A stretch of DNA of 64,000 bases, from assembly GCF_000340215.1 (NCBI RefSeq), contig NW_006921534.1, positions 2,346,725 through 2,410,724 on the forward strand, in the 5' to 3' direction. Numbering within the stretch: position 1 is the stretch's first letter; each line of letters begins with the position of its first letter. The position numbers and the translations under genes are program-made. The notes beneath the pieces are model-generated. The model was not told where the DNA came from, searched no databases, and saw nothing but the letters and a program-made list of their open reading frames with translations. Of the stretch, positions 35,455 through 48,199 are shown piece after piece. The stretch is from Pseudocercospora fijiensis CIRAD86. Lineage: Eukaryota > Ascomycota > Dothideomycetes > Mycosphaerellales > Mycosphaerellaceae.

Positions 35455-36066
35455 GGCTGAGACAACTCCAAAACGCCGCCAAATGCAATGCAATGCAATC
35501 GTAGGAAAATGGACAGGAGAAAGACGGAGTCGAGGATGTCAACACAGGAAACGCGGCAGGCTGCAAGTAGAATAATCTACGCGAACGCAAACGCGCCGGG
35601 TAAACACAGCTGACTCGGGAGGAGCCACAGCTGCCTACCTAGCAACGAATAATATTCAAATATTGGAAGGTATATCGAATGATGAGCGAGCGCGTTTCGC
35701 AGGTTCTTCAATTGGCGGGTTCACTGTCTAACGTGGTACTGTACAAGCTCCTCTATGCAGAGGAGTACCGAGTCGATTGTCGTGGCAGTGTCTCAGTCCA
35801 CATGCTTGCCCATGCTTTCCATCTCTACTGCATCGTTTGGTATCCAAACTGCGCAGAGATCCAAGGCCCGAAACACGGAGCCTGCTTCAGGATTACCTTC
35901 CAGTACCTGTAAACTTCAGTGCAGCCAGCAAGGTTGATTAGAATGCTTTGTAGGTTATGACTTCGCCGCACCCAAAAGAACAGGAATAAACAAGAAAACG
36001 CCAACGCAATGCGTGTGACTCCATGATCAACGCTTCGCTTCGCTTCGATCCCCCAACGCCAGACGC

Positions 36067-36108
<42 letters not shown>

Positions 36109-36250
36109 ACACTCCAAAGCAGTAAACCAAGTCCCATGCAAAGGGTATCGGGACGAAAGCCTTTCTTTTAGACGCCAGTATTGCACAGATTTGCAAAACG
36201 TGGTAGGTCTTGGTCAAACCGGAAGGTATCAGCTGGTTCGGCTTCAATTT
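35455..36250. other. intergenic region between CHK1 and the RGS gene
   Basis: Both neighbours are on the minus strand, so this interval holds the CHK1 promoter (right of 35454) and the 3' end of the RGS gene. No gene is supported. It contains a (GCTT)n microsatellite at 36071-36108 and a short CGCTT repeat near 36029-36046. Confidence 0.45.
36071..36108 (+). repeat. (GCTT)n microsatellite
   Basis: About nine perfect units of the tetranucleotide are seen directly. Confidence 0.85.
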
Positions 36251-38434
36251 CTAGCTGATCGACGTTGCCGCAAGCATGCTTTCTAGATTCCGCTCTCGCA
36301 GAATTGAAGCATACTTGGGTTCCCTCGAAAATTTGGGCACAGAATCCTGTTGGCGAGTCAGTAAATCGTTCGTGTCACGCAAGTTGCGTCAAATCAAACT
36401 CACGCTAGCCATCAGCTTGAAGACGCTGTTTTGCGCTTGGTCGAACAGGACGGCCACCTCGTCTAGGCTCTGGATCATCTGCTCATCCTCGCCAACAGCA
36501 CGGGTCATGCGGCCGGCAAGTGCATTTCGAAGGTTGTGATCGATGTTCAGCTCGCATGGAGAGCCAGGAGCAAGGAAGGCGTTGTAAAGACTGTACGCCG
36601 AGGCGAGGGTTTCCCTGATCACATCCGGCCGTGGAGGTGAGGAGCCGCGCTTGGCCCGCTGGTGCTCATCCAGGAACGCTTTCACCTCAACGTAGAAGGC
36701 CAAGTTCTCCTCGCAGTGTGTTTCTCGAAGGTACTCCCTGAACAAGAGCCGTAGTGCTGGGTCGCGTAGAATGATCGTCATACGGTTCGTATTGGAGTCA
36801 CGAACAGCCCCTTGTGGTGCCCTTTGTGACACCGTCGCCTCCCCGTTGACAGTGCCGTTAGGACTTGTGATCCATCCTGCAACGCGCATCCCTTTTTGTG
36901 TAACCGCGTAGAGTTGCGTCCTCGATGCTGCGAACCGTGGAGCAGCCCCAGTTGAACTAGCGTGTCCGTGTCGTTCGTCTCCCACAGGCTCGATGAACCC
37001 ACTTCGGATGAACAGGTTCGCAAGGTCGAAGACTTCGCGTTTAGCAACTGTTGTAGAACAGTCCATGAGCCAATCGAATGCTGCTTTCCCGGTGAAGACG
37101 TAGGGTGCATCTTTGTCCGCTCGTCGCGAACGTTGCATCTTCACTCCCACAAGTCCGGTAGCGTAGTCGTTCATGGAGTCAGAATCAGATGCGGTGGAGG
37201 TGGATTTGAGGTTTGGTCCGGTGTCACCAGCAAATCGTCGGAAGATTACGTCGATCGTTGCTTGATCGTGGCTGATGGCATCAGTCTCCGGATCCCGCTC
37301 CAAAATGACCAATTGCATGATATTCCTCGGTGAGTCCAATAACTCGTTGACGTGGCGCTGGTGGATGCCGTTTCTCTGACAGAATCGCGCCAGAATATGC
37401 ATGCCTTTGGGGGTAAGCTGCCAGACCGAACTCCTCGAGCTGAAGTCTGTTCTACCGTCCACAGACTCGATGAAGCGTGCCTCCAACATGCGCCCAAGGG
37501 TGTTGCGTGCCATTTCCCTTGCCATAGAGAAGGTCGTTGTGGTCGTTGTGGTCACTATTCTGGACGTGTCTCTTGGATCTGGCATGCGGTTGGATTGTGA
37601 AAATTTCAGTGAACCAAGGTTCGTTATCGCTTCTTCCGTCGTGAAAGTGTGTTCATATCTCGAGAATCGTACTCGATGGGCCGTAAGTGGCAGGCTGACC
37701 ATGAGCGTCGCGAATAGATCCTTGAAATCCTGCAAGCGACGTGGTAAGTAAGGTAGTCGACTTTGGACACTGCTAGGCATTTTACGAGAAAGTGTATCTC
37801 TATGCGCCATAATGGATTGATGTCTGTGACTGGACTCGCTCTGGGGTGGGCAACAAAAATTCTTACACATAGGCCATCTCCGAAACATTTGTGAATGAGT
37901 AGGCAAACAACGAGGAGAACAAAGCAAACGTACCCTTGTGTAAGGCCGATCATCGTCCGTCATGCGGAGCAGCTTTGACGATGTTTGATGCATCATGCGT
38001 GGACTCCTGCGAAGTAATCTCTCGTAAGATTCCGTGTCGTGTTCCTGGTCGAACCCCCTTTCGTTGTCAAGCCAAGTCGCGGCGTCTTCACGAGGCGGTC
38101 GGTCGTCGAGAGGCTTATGATCAGACTTGGAGTCTTCTGTGAGAGCAGTCTCAGACGAAGCGCTGGACCGCGTCGAGGCGCCCGAGCGCTTGTCTTGAGA
38201 ACCGACGTCCGAAGGCGAGACAGGCACTCTCGGCAGTGTCTCGCCTTGAGAAGGAGCTACGTTTGCCGTGTGCACAATCCCACGATACGCTGCACGGCCA
38301 AAGGACGCCAGACGGGAGTGTGCCTTCGACTTGGGAGGGTGGGTCGCGACCGCGGGTTTCTGTCTGGAATCCACCTTGTCGTCGTCGTCGTCGAATGCTC
38401 GTGGGTGGTGGAATGGGGGCAGGCAGCACCGCAA
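36251..38434 (-). CDS. flbA: FlbA/Sst2-type RGS protein with two DEP domains (5' end unresolved)
   Basis: The protein is a GTPase-activating regulator of a heterotrimeric G-protein alpha subunit, controlling growth versus sporulation in filamentous fungi. Exons on the minus strand: about 38434-37934, 37729-36404 and 36346-36251. The middle exon opens with DFKDLFATLMVSLPL and holds the first fungal DEP region (HTFTTEEAITNLGSLKFSQSNRMPDP), a second DEP (VFTGKAAFDWLMDCSTT) and the RGS domain (DPALRLLFREYLRETHCEENLAFYVEV). The last intron is 57 bp, and its removal adds the family tail DSVPKFSREPKYASILRERN. The first intron, 204 bp, is unusually long and in frame. No ATG lies at the left of the first open frame: 38434 is a TTG, so at least one more 5' exon must exist upstream. 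It overlaps no other gene. Confidence 0.88.
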
Positions 38435-41400
38435 CGGTCGTACTGGCTTCGCCCTTGGCGCTGTTATCAGGTGTGGGGGTAGTAGATGTCGGCGTAGGAC
38501 GTCGAGGTCGAGGTCGATGTCGAGGTGTGTAGCGATGGGAAAGCGTCGCTTGTTACGTCAGGAAGGGCGGCGCATGCGATCAACTCGTGGCGAGGCGTAG
38601 AGCTCGTGGGGCTTGGCTTCCTTTCAGCGTCGTGCGGTGGAATGCTGATGATATGGAATGCGGGAGGTGCCAGCATATGATGAGCCGGCGGGTATCATGG
38701 CAGTGTTCAAGTAACCACAGATGAGTGGGCCAGGCACTGCTAGCAGGGGTGCGGCTCGTAGTGTTGGCCAAGCGAAGCACGATGGATGGGGCCTGACCCC
38801 ATGTGCCTGCAAGCCTGCACCCATGCTCTGCACCAAACCTGGCTCGGTCAGATTGTGCGGATCTGGCGCAGCGCACGCCGGCACGGCAAGGATAAGACTC
38901 GTGGGCAGCGGCCAATGCGGTGGCACCGCGCGGCAGCGTCCAAGCACGGCGGCGACGGGCACCAGCGGACCAGCGGACCAGCAGGGGCTGTACTGGGCTA
39001 CACCTATCCTACATACATACATACTGTACGTACATACATACTGCCTGCAGCACGCGAAGGCACATGTCACCGGCGCCGGCGCACTGCCGATGTGCTGTGC
39101 TGTGCTGTGCTGTCCCGGCACTTTCACCACCGCCGCTCGCCGCCCGCCGCTGCGTCGCTGCTTTTTCCAGCGTCCACTACTTTGCCTGTCCCTGCGCTCC
39201 GCTCGGCTAGCGTGCTCTGCGCGGGTGCAGTCTCACCATCGCGGCATCGCCATCAGACAAGACAGAGTCGGACGCTCACAAGCATTATTATTATTGTCCT
39301 CGGCGTAGTTTGTGTGCGCCAGCATGCCTCGCCTCGCCTCGCCTCGCCTCGCACATTGGCTCGCCCACGGCATGCAGCACCCGCTCGCCAGCATGCGATG
39401 CTCACGTTTTTCCTTTGTTTCACGCAGATATCGCCGGACGAAAACGGCGCGTCGTGTGGGCACCGCATGGAGGCCGCGCACATTCCTCACGCAGCTCGAC
39501 ATTTGCAGCCAGCTCTCCCGGACGAGTGGACGACACGCTATCGCTCTTCAGCCGTGACGAAATTTCTTTCATGGCCACTGCTGAAGGCGAGGGCCGGACA
39601 TCTCGCCGCGATTACAGCAGCATGGTCGTGCAAACACTCCCTGGCAACCAAGTCAGAACGCACTTCCAAGCGTACTGTAAGAGCCACGCGCGACGGCTGG
39701 ACGACAGACGCAGCGTCAAAAGTCGTTGCCGCTCCTCATGCATGCAACTTTTAGCTTCAGGTAGCTTCATGGGCAGCCACGTGGGAAATCTGCATCCTCT
39801 TTCATCACGCTGCTGGCCTGCTGCTCGGCGGCATCGGCGCCACACGTCTTCAAACTGACAGGACTGCATCGTTGGTTGTACTTGGTTGACTGTGCTACCT
39901 TGCTTCCTCGCCACGCCCCGCCACGCTCAGCAGCAAAGACTGTCACCAACTCTCCCACCCTGTCAGCACCAGCAAGTTCATTATTGACAATTTGACACCA
40001 GCACAGGAAGCACCCGACCGTCCGCGGCCGTCATGCGCTGAGAAAGTTTGCTGGCCGCTGTAGCCGTGGAGGCGCACGATCGACCGCGCTAGAAACGCAT
40101 TCGAATCTCCTTGGTCTTCTGGTCTGAGACGAATACCGCCTTTGCCCGTCGACGCCTTACACCCAACCATCTGAGCCGTTGTTGCTCCGTCATCACGCTG
40201 GCATCCATCTGCTGCTTCTGCGTGCCCAAGTTGGCAAGGAGACCAGTCTCAAAATGCTTCTTTGTGAAGACCTCTTGCAAGCTGGCTGTATGCACTGCTG
40301 TATCTGCTTCTGAAACTGCTACTGCCGACCTTGACCACATGTTGCACGACACGCGCGGCAAGATCCCTCTTTGCATACTACATGTATGTACTGTAAGCCT
40401 GATCCCGCGGCGAGCCTGCCATGTGCTCATCCGAAGAGACCCCGCTCAGCTCTCAGCCGGCTTTGATATAGGCGGTGTCACGGCATGATGAAGGAGTTTT
40501 GGAGGATGTGCTTGCGCCGAGACATATCCCTACAACCTCGTGTCTGAAATTGAGCTGCAGCGTCCCGCCTCAAGCATGCGGCCTAGCTCAAACTGGACAA
40601 TCCGCCCACACCAGGGATGTGGACAAGTCGGTCCAAGTGATCACAGCATGACTCGAGCGCGAGGATGTCCGTCGCACTGGAGGGAGGACAGAGCCACGAC
40701 TCACAACAGACAGCAGAGCTCACGATGCTGGCATCCGCTCGGAGATTTTTCTCTGCTGTCTCGCCCTCGTGGTGGCGTCAAAGATCACACCAGGCTAGCC
40801 GTTGTGCTGCGAGATTTGCTCACCACCAAGAATAGTGAAACGCGGCAGACGCTGCTTAGCAGGATCAAGCCGTGGAAAGCCACGTCTGATGAGTAACGGC
40901 ATGCGGGCCCCGATTTCGCGTCAACCACGCATTTCATGTCTTCCGCACTTCTGTCGCTTCTGACTCCCTGCATCGTTCATTTCGCCGCGCGTGGGTGAAG
41001 CATGGCATGGCATGGAGCAAGAGCACAGGAGCCTTTTCTGTCCTCGCTGATGCTGGCATACATCGTGAGCTCTACACAGACATAGGTCGTTCGGGGAAGC
41101 ACATCGCCTCGCATGGTGGCTTGTTCAGAGTTTAGTGGATCTGACCTTGGCTGCGACTGCCACGTGTTGAAAGCACGCCAGGTTTTCAAATTTACGTACT
41201 GTAGACTAGCCCGCCAGTCGCAACGCATCGCGTTAAACCGGAGTAGGCAGGTGGTTTGGCCTTGGAGAGATACATACGACTCATCACACGAGCGTGACGG
41301 GACATTCACCGACCGAGTGTGGACTCTAACCTGCTGCACGATGAAATGATGGAGCCGTACTTTCGATGCCTGCTAACACGTGGAAGCCATCGCACAAATA

Positions 41401-41855
41401 CCAGATACATACAAGTGTAGCAACTCTTTCCGACGAAGCCCACACGTTTATCCGACTTTTGCCCCGTCCAGCAGCGGCTCTTCTGCCTGTGGTATAATAC
41501 TGTAGCTACAATATGTGCCGTGCCTCACGAATTGGGGCCTTGCTTGACCTTCTTCAACCTCTCGGGTCGGTTAATAACAGCAGGAGCATGGCGCTTCCGC
41601 GACTTCCAAGGCCCATGACCGTAACACTGCATGATCTCGGGCTACAGGGTGTGCTTAGCACATCAACTACGGAATGTATAGATGACTTGCAGATATCGCT
41701 TCTCGCGCGAGGCGACAGGTCGAGCGGCCTCATCACTGCCAAACGACGAACGGCATTTACTAGGCGTCCATCGCTGGATCAATAGGCGGTAATAACTCCC
41801 ACGACGAACGCTATTAGAACCATGAGGTCGGTCCAGGTAGGATCTTATAGAACAT
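38435..41855. other. 3.4-kb gene-poor region upstream of the RGS gene
   Basis: Part of 38435-38700 probably contains the missing 5' exon and promoter of the RGS gene. The rest is not TA-rich and contains many overlapping open frames on both strands with no family features. Simple repeats are common: (CATA)n near 39011-39045, (GTGCT)n near 39091-39112 and (CGCCT)n near 39326-39351. I see no supported gene. Long leaders and promoters are common for developmental regulators, but assigning this whole region to one is inference. Confidence 0.45.
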
Positions 41856-41864
41856 GGTAATTGT

Positions 41865-41920
41865 CGGCTTTTATAAAATTCAAACCCGCTAGAATAAACC
41901 TCAAGCTCCGGCTTACTAAG
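41865..41920 (+). repeat. left TIR of MULE family 2
   Basis: It is the 56-bp partner of 45241-45296 in inverted orientation, with one A/G difference. The flanking 9-bp duplication GGTAATTGT is at 41856-41864. Confidence 0.92.
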
Positions 41921-44900
41921 TAAAATCGTCTCTTACTATTCTAATCGCATTTCCTTAGCAAATGTAGTATATATCGCGATTTCCAGTATATAGAATGTTT
42001 CTAGTAGTATTAATATCGTAAAGTTAGTCCTAAACATCATTTTCTAAGGGTATTCCGATAGTTTCGAGCGCAAATCGCGCCCGGGCGCTAGATCGAGCGT
42101 AGCGTAGTATTTTAGTATATTTCTCGACGCGTTTTCCTACGCACTCTTCCTCCTATAAATCCTCCTCTTACTATCTAAACTAAGGCCTATTATAGCAGCG
42201 ATTAATGTCGTAGACGCGCCGGCGGCGGCTCTTAACGAGTACGAGTCGGAGTTTCTCGATTACGTATTTCTACTAAGCGATACGGAAGCGATTATCGACC
42301 TTAAGAACAAAGAGCGATACCTAAGCGGCGGCGGTAAGGCTATCGACGCGTAGTATGCCGTAGAAGGACGTCCTAGCCTTCTAAGTTAGTAGGAGATTAA
42401 TAAAGCTAAGCAGTAGGAGATTAACGATAATCTAGAAGTAGCGGCGGAAGCTAAAGGTAGTAAGAATAGTAGTAAGAATAGTAGTAAGAATAGTAGTAAG
42501 AATAGTAAAGAGGTTAGTAAAGGAGATAGCGATAGCGATAGTATCGCGCCTCGCGTTACTCGCGAGTCCTTCGAAGAGGTTCTATTGCCGCTACTACTAT
42601 CGTCGTTCCCTACTTAAGAAGAGGCCGAGAATTGGATCTATAACTTTACTCGTATCGAGGGTTACGAGTTTAAGCGATAAGGCACTAAATTGAACCTCTT
42701 ACGCTAGTATTAGCGCGTCTTCTACTATTGTAGTAAAGGTGCTACGAAACAGTAGTAGAAGAGGCTCGAAGTAGGCGTAGCAACCTTCGTTAGCGGCTAG
42801 CGTATTAATATAACTAGCAAGAAGCGTAAGCGGAAGGGCACTAAGATTACTAGTTATACTTATACCTTTATAATTGGCGCCTCTAGCGATTACGAGAACA
42901 GTATTAAAGGTCCTAAAGTTACCTAGTTCTTACGAGTTAGCTCTCGACTATACTATAACTATAGACTAACTAACGCCTACGGATTGCTATAGTATAGACG
43001 TCGCGAGCGGAGCGCTAAGATGCTAGCTTATCTCTGCACTCTACATTCTTCTAGACTGTTAGTAAGAGTATGTCGCAACCTATATAAGAAGCGCTTTATA
43101 CCGGAAGGGTAGGACTCGCTATTGCCTTAAACAATAAGAGATATTTACAACTGCTAGTCTAAGGTTAGAGCTATAAAGCTCGGTAATAAGACACCTATTA
43201 AGAAGGCACTTTAGGTGCTAGAAGAACGAGGCTTCTTCGTCCGTAAGAGCGTCCGAGATAGCCGTCTATAATAGATCTTCTTCGCTTATTTAACAATAAT
43301 TGAGGCCTATCGATTATATCTAGAAGTCTTACTTGCTAACTGCACCTATAACGTAATGGATTATAGCCTGCTACTGCTTAACTTTAGCTTCCTTACTAGA
43401 TTTAATTTAACGGCTCTATTAGCTATAATAATAATGCTAAACTAGCGAGAAGCGGCCTTTATTATCGCCCTTACCTGCCTCCGAGAGCTACTAGTTAAGA
43501 AGCGGATTAATAAGCTAGAGATTATTCTATACGACCGAGACTAGGCATTTATTAATGCCTACGGCACTATGTTTCCGGACCTTCTAATATAGTGTTATCG
43601 CTAGCATATAAACAAGGCCGTTACTGTTAATTGTAAGCGCGTTCTTAGTGTTATAAAGAACTACGAGACTAAGCGCTTTAACCTATCTCCGGTAGGTAAG
43701 GAGTTTATAGCTCTCTTCTTCTTAGTAGTTAACGCTTAGTCGGAGACTGCTTATAACGCTGCCTTAAAGGACATTAAGAAGCGCTCCACTACCGACGAAG
43801 CCTAGTTTAATATAGCCTATTATCTCGAGAATAAATAGTAGCCTTATCGTAAGAAGTATATTAAGGCGTAGACTAACCGTAATAAGCACTATAGCAACGA
43901 GACAACCTCCCCTATTAAAGGGGCGTACGCAGGCATTAAGTTATAGCTTACCTCCTCGAAGGCAGACATTCTTACCTTCGTAGAGCGAATAGAGCTATAT
44001 TAGGACTACTAAATCGACCGCTAGAAGGAGCGCTATACTATCGAGTCTAATAGTAGACTCGTTGCCTTTGTAATAGACAGATTCTACTAGCGAGTAGTCC
44101 GCATTGTTATAAGGCACGCACTTAATAAGGTTAAAGAATAGGTAGACCTTATAAAGGCGGAAATCGAGAAGGCTAAGAAGGATAGTAAATTCTAGCCGAA
44201 GCCGTGTTCTATACGCTTCCGCTGTACGATAGGCATGCCTTATCGCTGTCTAATCCGAGAGATGCTAAAGAGTGAAGGGCTTCGAGTGCTTATAGTAGAC
44301 GACTTTAATAACTACTAGCTTATACCTAGCGGCAAGCAAAAGGACACTAGCAACCGCACTATTAAGCTACGGAAGAGAGCTAAGAAGCGTACGAATATTA
44401 GCTATAAACGAGGTTAAGGAGACAATAGCATAGGCCGCTTACCTACTAGCGCCGAGCGGATTAATCTAACTAACAGAGTAATACTACTACTAGGTACTGT
44501 ACCGGCTCGAGTCTATATTAATCCAGTTAAGCGGCAACGACAAGCTAAGCCTAGCAGGTAGGGGCTACTACTATTACTGCTAGCGATAGTAACTATTAAG
44601 AAGCAACGGTGTAGTTATAAGGCAGGTTGCAAGGCCGGTCGATACGGTTATAGAGCTAATAACCGAGTCTATAGTATCTATTGCTATAGACCTAGAAACA
44701 CGTATTGCAATATAGAAGACTATAGACAATAACAACAGCCGATACCTTTATAGAGCGCTCTACCTTTATAGAGCGCTCTACCTTCAACCGCTCCGCTAGC
44801 ACTAATATAGCACCCTATACTACCGCTAGTAAGCTTATTCGCTCCGCCGGCATTAATAATATAGATAGAGCTATAGCTATATAGTAGCAATAGTACTACC

Positions 44901-45240
44901 TTCTATAGCGGTAATAGCAACAACTTCTACGTACTAGGAGGGTAGGTAATCTTTAACTATAGTCTAGTAAACTATAATAGCTTTATCTATAACCCCGAGA
45001 ATGTTATAAGCCTATATCTACTACTAAGGAAGTATAGGTACGCTAGGCATTTGCTATAGCAATAGATCGAAGAGGTGCTAGCTGGATTCTACTATAAAAC
45101 AAGCTTCTATACTATAAAATCTCCTAATTTCTATTAATTACTAACCTAGGGAAACGTGCGAATTCTACCTATACGTGTAACACTTGCAACGCGATATTAT
45201 TGTTAGCAATCGCACCGAGATTAATCGCTAAAGTAGTGTT

Positions 45241-45296
45241 CTTAGTAAGCCGGAGCTTGAGGTTTATCCTAGCGGGTTTGAATTTTATAAAAGCCG
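45241..45296 (-). repeat. right TIR of MULE family 2
   Basis: It is the 56-bp inverted copy of 41865-41920. The second copy of the 9-bp target duplication is at 45297-45305. Confidence 0.92.
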
Positions 45297-45305
45297 GGTA
45301 ATTGT

Positions 45306-45973
45306 CCGATTACATCCTAGTCGGCTACGAGGAGCGGTCTTACTCGCATTCTTCGGCAATTGCGAATGTCCTTAAAACCTCGTGTTAACTATAGCAATAA
45401 TCTACCCGGGACACTACGACTACGCGCTTGAGATGTAGTATAATGTCCGTAATATACTATATTCTATAGGTTGTTATTACGAGAATGAAGCGTCGCATTT
45501 CTGTAATAGCGGAGCTCTTCTATCGACTGTAATGCCCTAAGTGTTTATATCTCGTGTCTTTGTTACAATCTCCCTTACCGGAGGAAAGTATATTGTCGAA
45601 GCACATATTAGCAGTACGCTAGCCTCCGCACATTATCTAAGTCGCGTCGCCTCCGTTTTACGAGAGCTCGCTACCGCACGCCTTTTTGCTCCTTTAGCCT
45701 TCTTTACGATCTCGTCTAACTTGCGGCCGCTCGGCATAGCATGCTCGCTAAAGGTCTAATAATATACATAAGCTAGAGTCGCCTACGGTTAGCTGCATCT
45801 AGAGTCGAACTAAAGTAGAACTATTTGCTCCGATCTTAGCATTATCGGCAAGATATTCTAGTACGATCGGCTTGCAAAAACAGTAGAAGCGGGGCTATAT
45901 AAGACTAGCGAGGTAGACTGCAGTAGCGACCGTAGACACTACCGCAAACAGCAGTCTTTTCTACGGTACTTTA
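45306..45973. other. 668-bp spacer between two DNA transposons
   Basis: The stretch is moderately RIP-affected and contains one open frame of 72 codons (45541-45759) with no recognisable features. It is old host or repeat sequence left between the MULE and the TA-flanked element. I see no gene. Confidence 0.4.
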
Positions 45974-46005
45974 CTAGGTTTTGCGTTTTACCGTAGAATG
46001 CTAAG
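45974..46005 (+). repeat. left TIR of the TA-flanked element
   Basis: It is the inverted partner of 51003-51034, 30 of 32 positions alike by my count. It is preceded by TA. Confidence 0.85.
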
Positions 46006-46079
46006 CATAGCACCTCCGCAGTATAGAACCTTATAGTTTACTAGGCATTCTGCTCCTCTTTGCTCTTATAGACCTTAAA

Positions 46080-47850
46080 TCGTACCCTTATACCGCCTAT
46101 AGCGATTATTATTAATCTACCGCCCGAGTTAGCGTATACAGTCGTAATCTACGCCGCTAGCGACTTCGTATAATAGTATTTCGAGATACCTAATTAAGGT
46201 AGAAATGCGACGACTTCGTAGACTTTAAGAATATATAAACTAGTCGATAAGAACCTACCGGCGTATAAATAGGCTACTAAGAGGCGCGAGTTACTTATAA
46301 AGAAGAGTCGGACGAAGAATATAAAGTTAAAGGTAGCGGCGGCGCTAAAGAAGTTTAGTAAGGCTCGCGTAAACGACGCGTAGGCATAGAGGGAGTTTAC
46401 TAAGTAGAATAATAGCGCCTCGACGGCAGTTAGTAATAATAAAGAGATTATAGATTTAACGGCTCTAGTAGACGCCTCGCTATCGAAGGGCTCTATATTT
46501 AGTAAGTTAGCGCCGCCGCGAGTAGTTAATAGAGTAGAAATAAATAAAGAAGATATTAAGATAGCTTCTTACGACTTTTATAATACTTTCTAGTATAAAC
46601 AAGCATAGCGCCTACTTATTAGTAACTAAGAGGTCGCTATAAAGAATTTTAAGCGCACTAGCTAGTCCGCTTAATATTACTACGAAGCCTATCGTTAGGC
46701 GGTCTCTAAGGCGTAGAAGAAATAGCTCTTTATAGGCGACTACTTTATAATCGCTTCTATAAAGGGTATTAATAAGAGTAACTAGTTTAAGCAGTCGATA
46801 ACTATAGAAGAAGAAGATAAGGTCGCTCCGGCTATATCCGTTGCTCCTACTTACGAATACTAACCTCTCGAAGGGGATAATTATCGAATAGCTCTCGCTA
46901 TAGCACTCGAGTTTGAATGTAATAGAAAGGACAAGATTAAAGTAGATCTCGAGTTTAAGACAGTAGTAAAGGATACTATACCTACGGCCGTTAAAGTATC
47001 TAAGTTGAAGCTAAACGATTAGTAGACTATCGATAGAATTGCCTATATTGCTAAGTAACGGCAAGTTAGTAATTATATCGCTAAGATTAAAGCTAATAAT
47101 TAGTATACTAACGGATCTTATAAGAACTATAACTAGTACTACTACGTACTAGACGATCTACCTAATATTAAAGACAACTATCTCTAGATTAGCAATAACA
47201 ATGCTAGGCTCTAGTCTATAGCCCTTACTACTAATAAACCTAGCGTAACGACTCGGAAGCCGCCTAAGAACGTTACTATTAAAATAGCTCAATTTACTAA
47301 CAATACGAGAGACAAGGCTAAGCAGACAAGGGCAAAGGAGACTCTATATACTTAGGTGCTATATACCCTATATAACCGTAGCAGGTCTGCGCCTATATCT
47401 TATATTAATTATAAGGGAGTAATTAAGGCCGCTTTCTACGCTATTACTAGCATTCTTTAGCCTAGCGGCTCTCGTACTATTCCAGCTTAGTAATAACCTT
47501 AATTAGAGCTATAATAAGTATAGTAAGAGTCGCCTATTCTACTACGTGTTGCTAAGCAAATTAGTACGCCTATCTTAAGCCTTATAAGACAGTTCTTTTA
47601 GTAGGCTAGCAAGCAATACGAATAGTCTAATTCGGAAGAGAAGGACGACTTCTTAAAGATAGAGTTACACTTCCTTACTAAGAAATAGGACTATAATCGC
47701 ATAGTACGAGTCGATAAGAAGTATTAGAAGGATGAATTAGGCTTCTTTAAAGGCCATTATAGTCGCCTACTTAAGTATTTAAAGCGCTTTTAGAAGGAGA
47801 AGTTGTTTAAAAGGGTAGAGGGAACTCGAAAGTAGTAGTAATAATAACGA
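46080..47850 (+). pseudogene. unidentified RIP-degraded reading frame inside the TA-flanked element
   Basis: A single plus-strand frame can be followed for about 590 codons. It is broken almost only by TAG and TAA, which are the stops RIP makes from Gln codons. The inferred product would be rich in Lys, Ala, Ile and Gln, without membrane segments. I recognise no transposase, reverse transcriptase, helicase or nuclease motif. It could be a second transposon gene, a captured host gene, or the remains of another element. I name no function. Confidence 0.5.
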
Positions 47851-48199
47851 CATTTACGACGGAGCAACGGCCGTTCTTATTAGTTCAGATTTATTAGACG
47901 TTCGCTAGTAACTTAGAATGCAACTAGCTTGTTATCTACTCCGCTATATATATCTATATTATTACTATCGCTACAAAGCGCCTCTCCGGCCGTACCTCGC
48001 AAAGCTCTCGGAGCTCTTAGCGGAGGAAATATATAAAGCTTAGCAATACCTACTAATACCTTATACATTTTACTATATGCGCAATACTATAGTAATATAT
48101 ATAAAATTAATAGCGGAGCTTCGTATATATATAATCTCGAGATCCTATATATAATATTATATATTTGTTATATAGTTATAGCTAAATATAAAGCGAGTC

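Larger units (their letters stand above)
41865..45296 (+). mobile_element. Mutator-like element (MULE), family 2, with TIRs and target duplication
   Basis: The element is 3432 bp. Terminal inverted repeats of 56 bp lie at 41865-41920 and 45241-45296; they begin CGGCTTTTATAAAATTCAAA and differ at one position by a transition. A perfect 9-bp direct repeat GGTAATTGT flanks them (41856-41864 and 45297-45305), the size expected for Mutator elements. The plus strand carries a RIP-broken transposase, about 42180-44700. Readable pieces include DRD-AFINAYGTMFPDLLI, then C-YR-HINKAVTVNCKRV and TTSPIKGAYAGIKL, matching the MULE D...FP...C..HINKNV and TTSxVEGAHAxLK motifs. Nearly all interruptions are TAG or TAA. 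A tandem 12-bp repeat (AGTAAGAATAGT) lies at about 42458-42505. Not autonomous now. Confidence 0.9.

Noticed and set aside
38721..39858. Several overlapping open frames of 100-320 codons upstream of the RGS gene
   Set aside because: They overlap on both strands, are rich in residues from simple repeats and carry no motifs.
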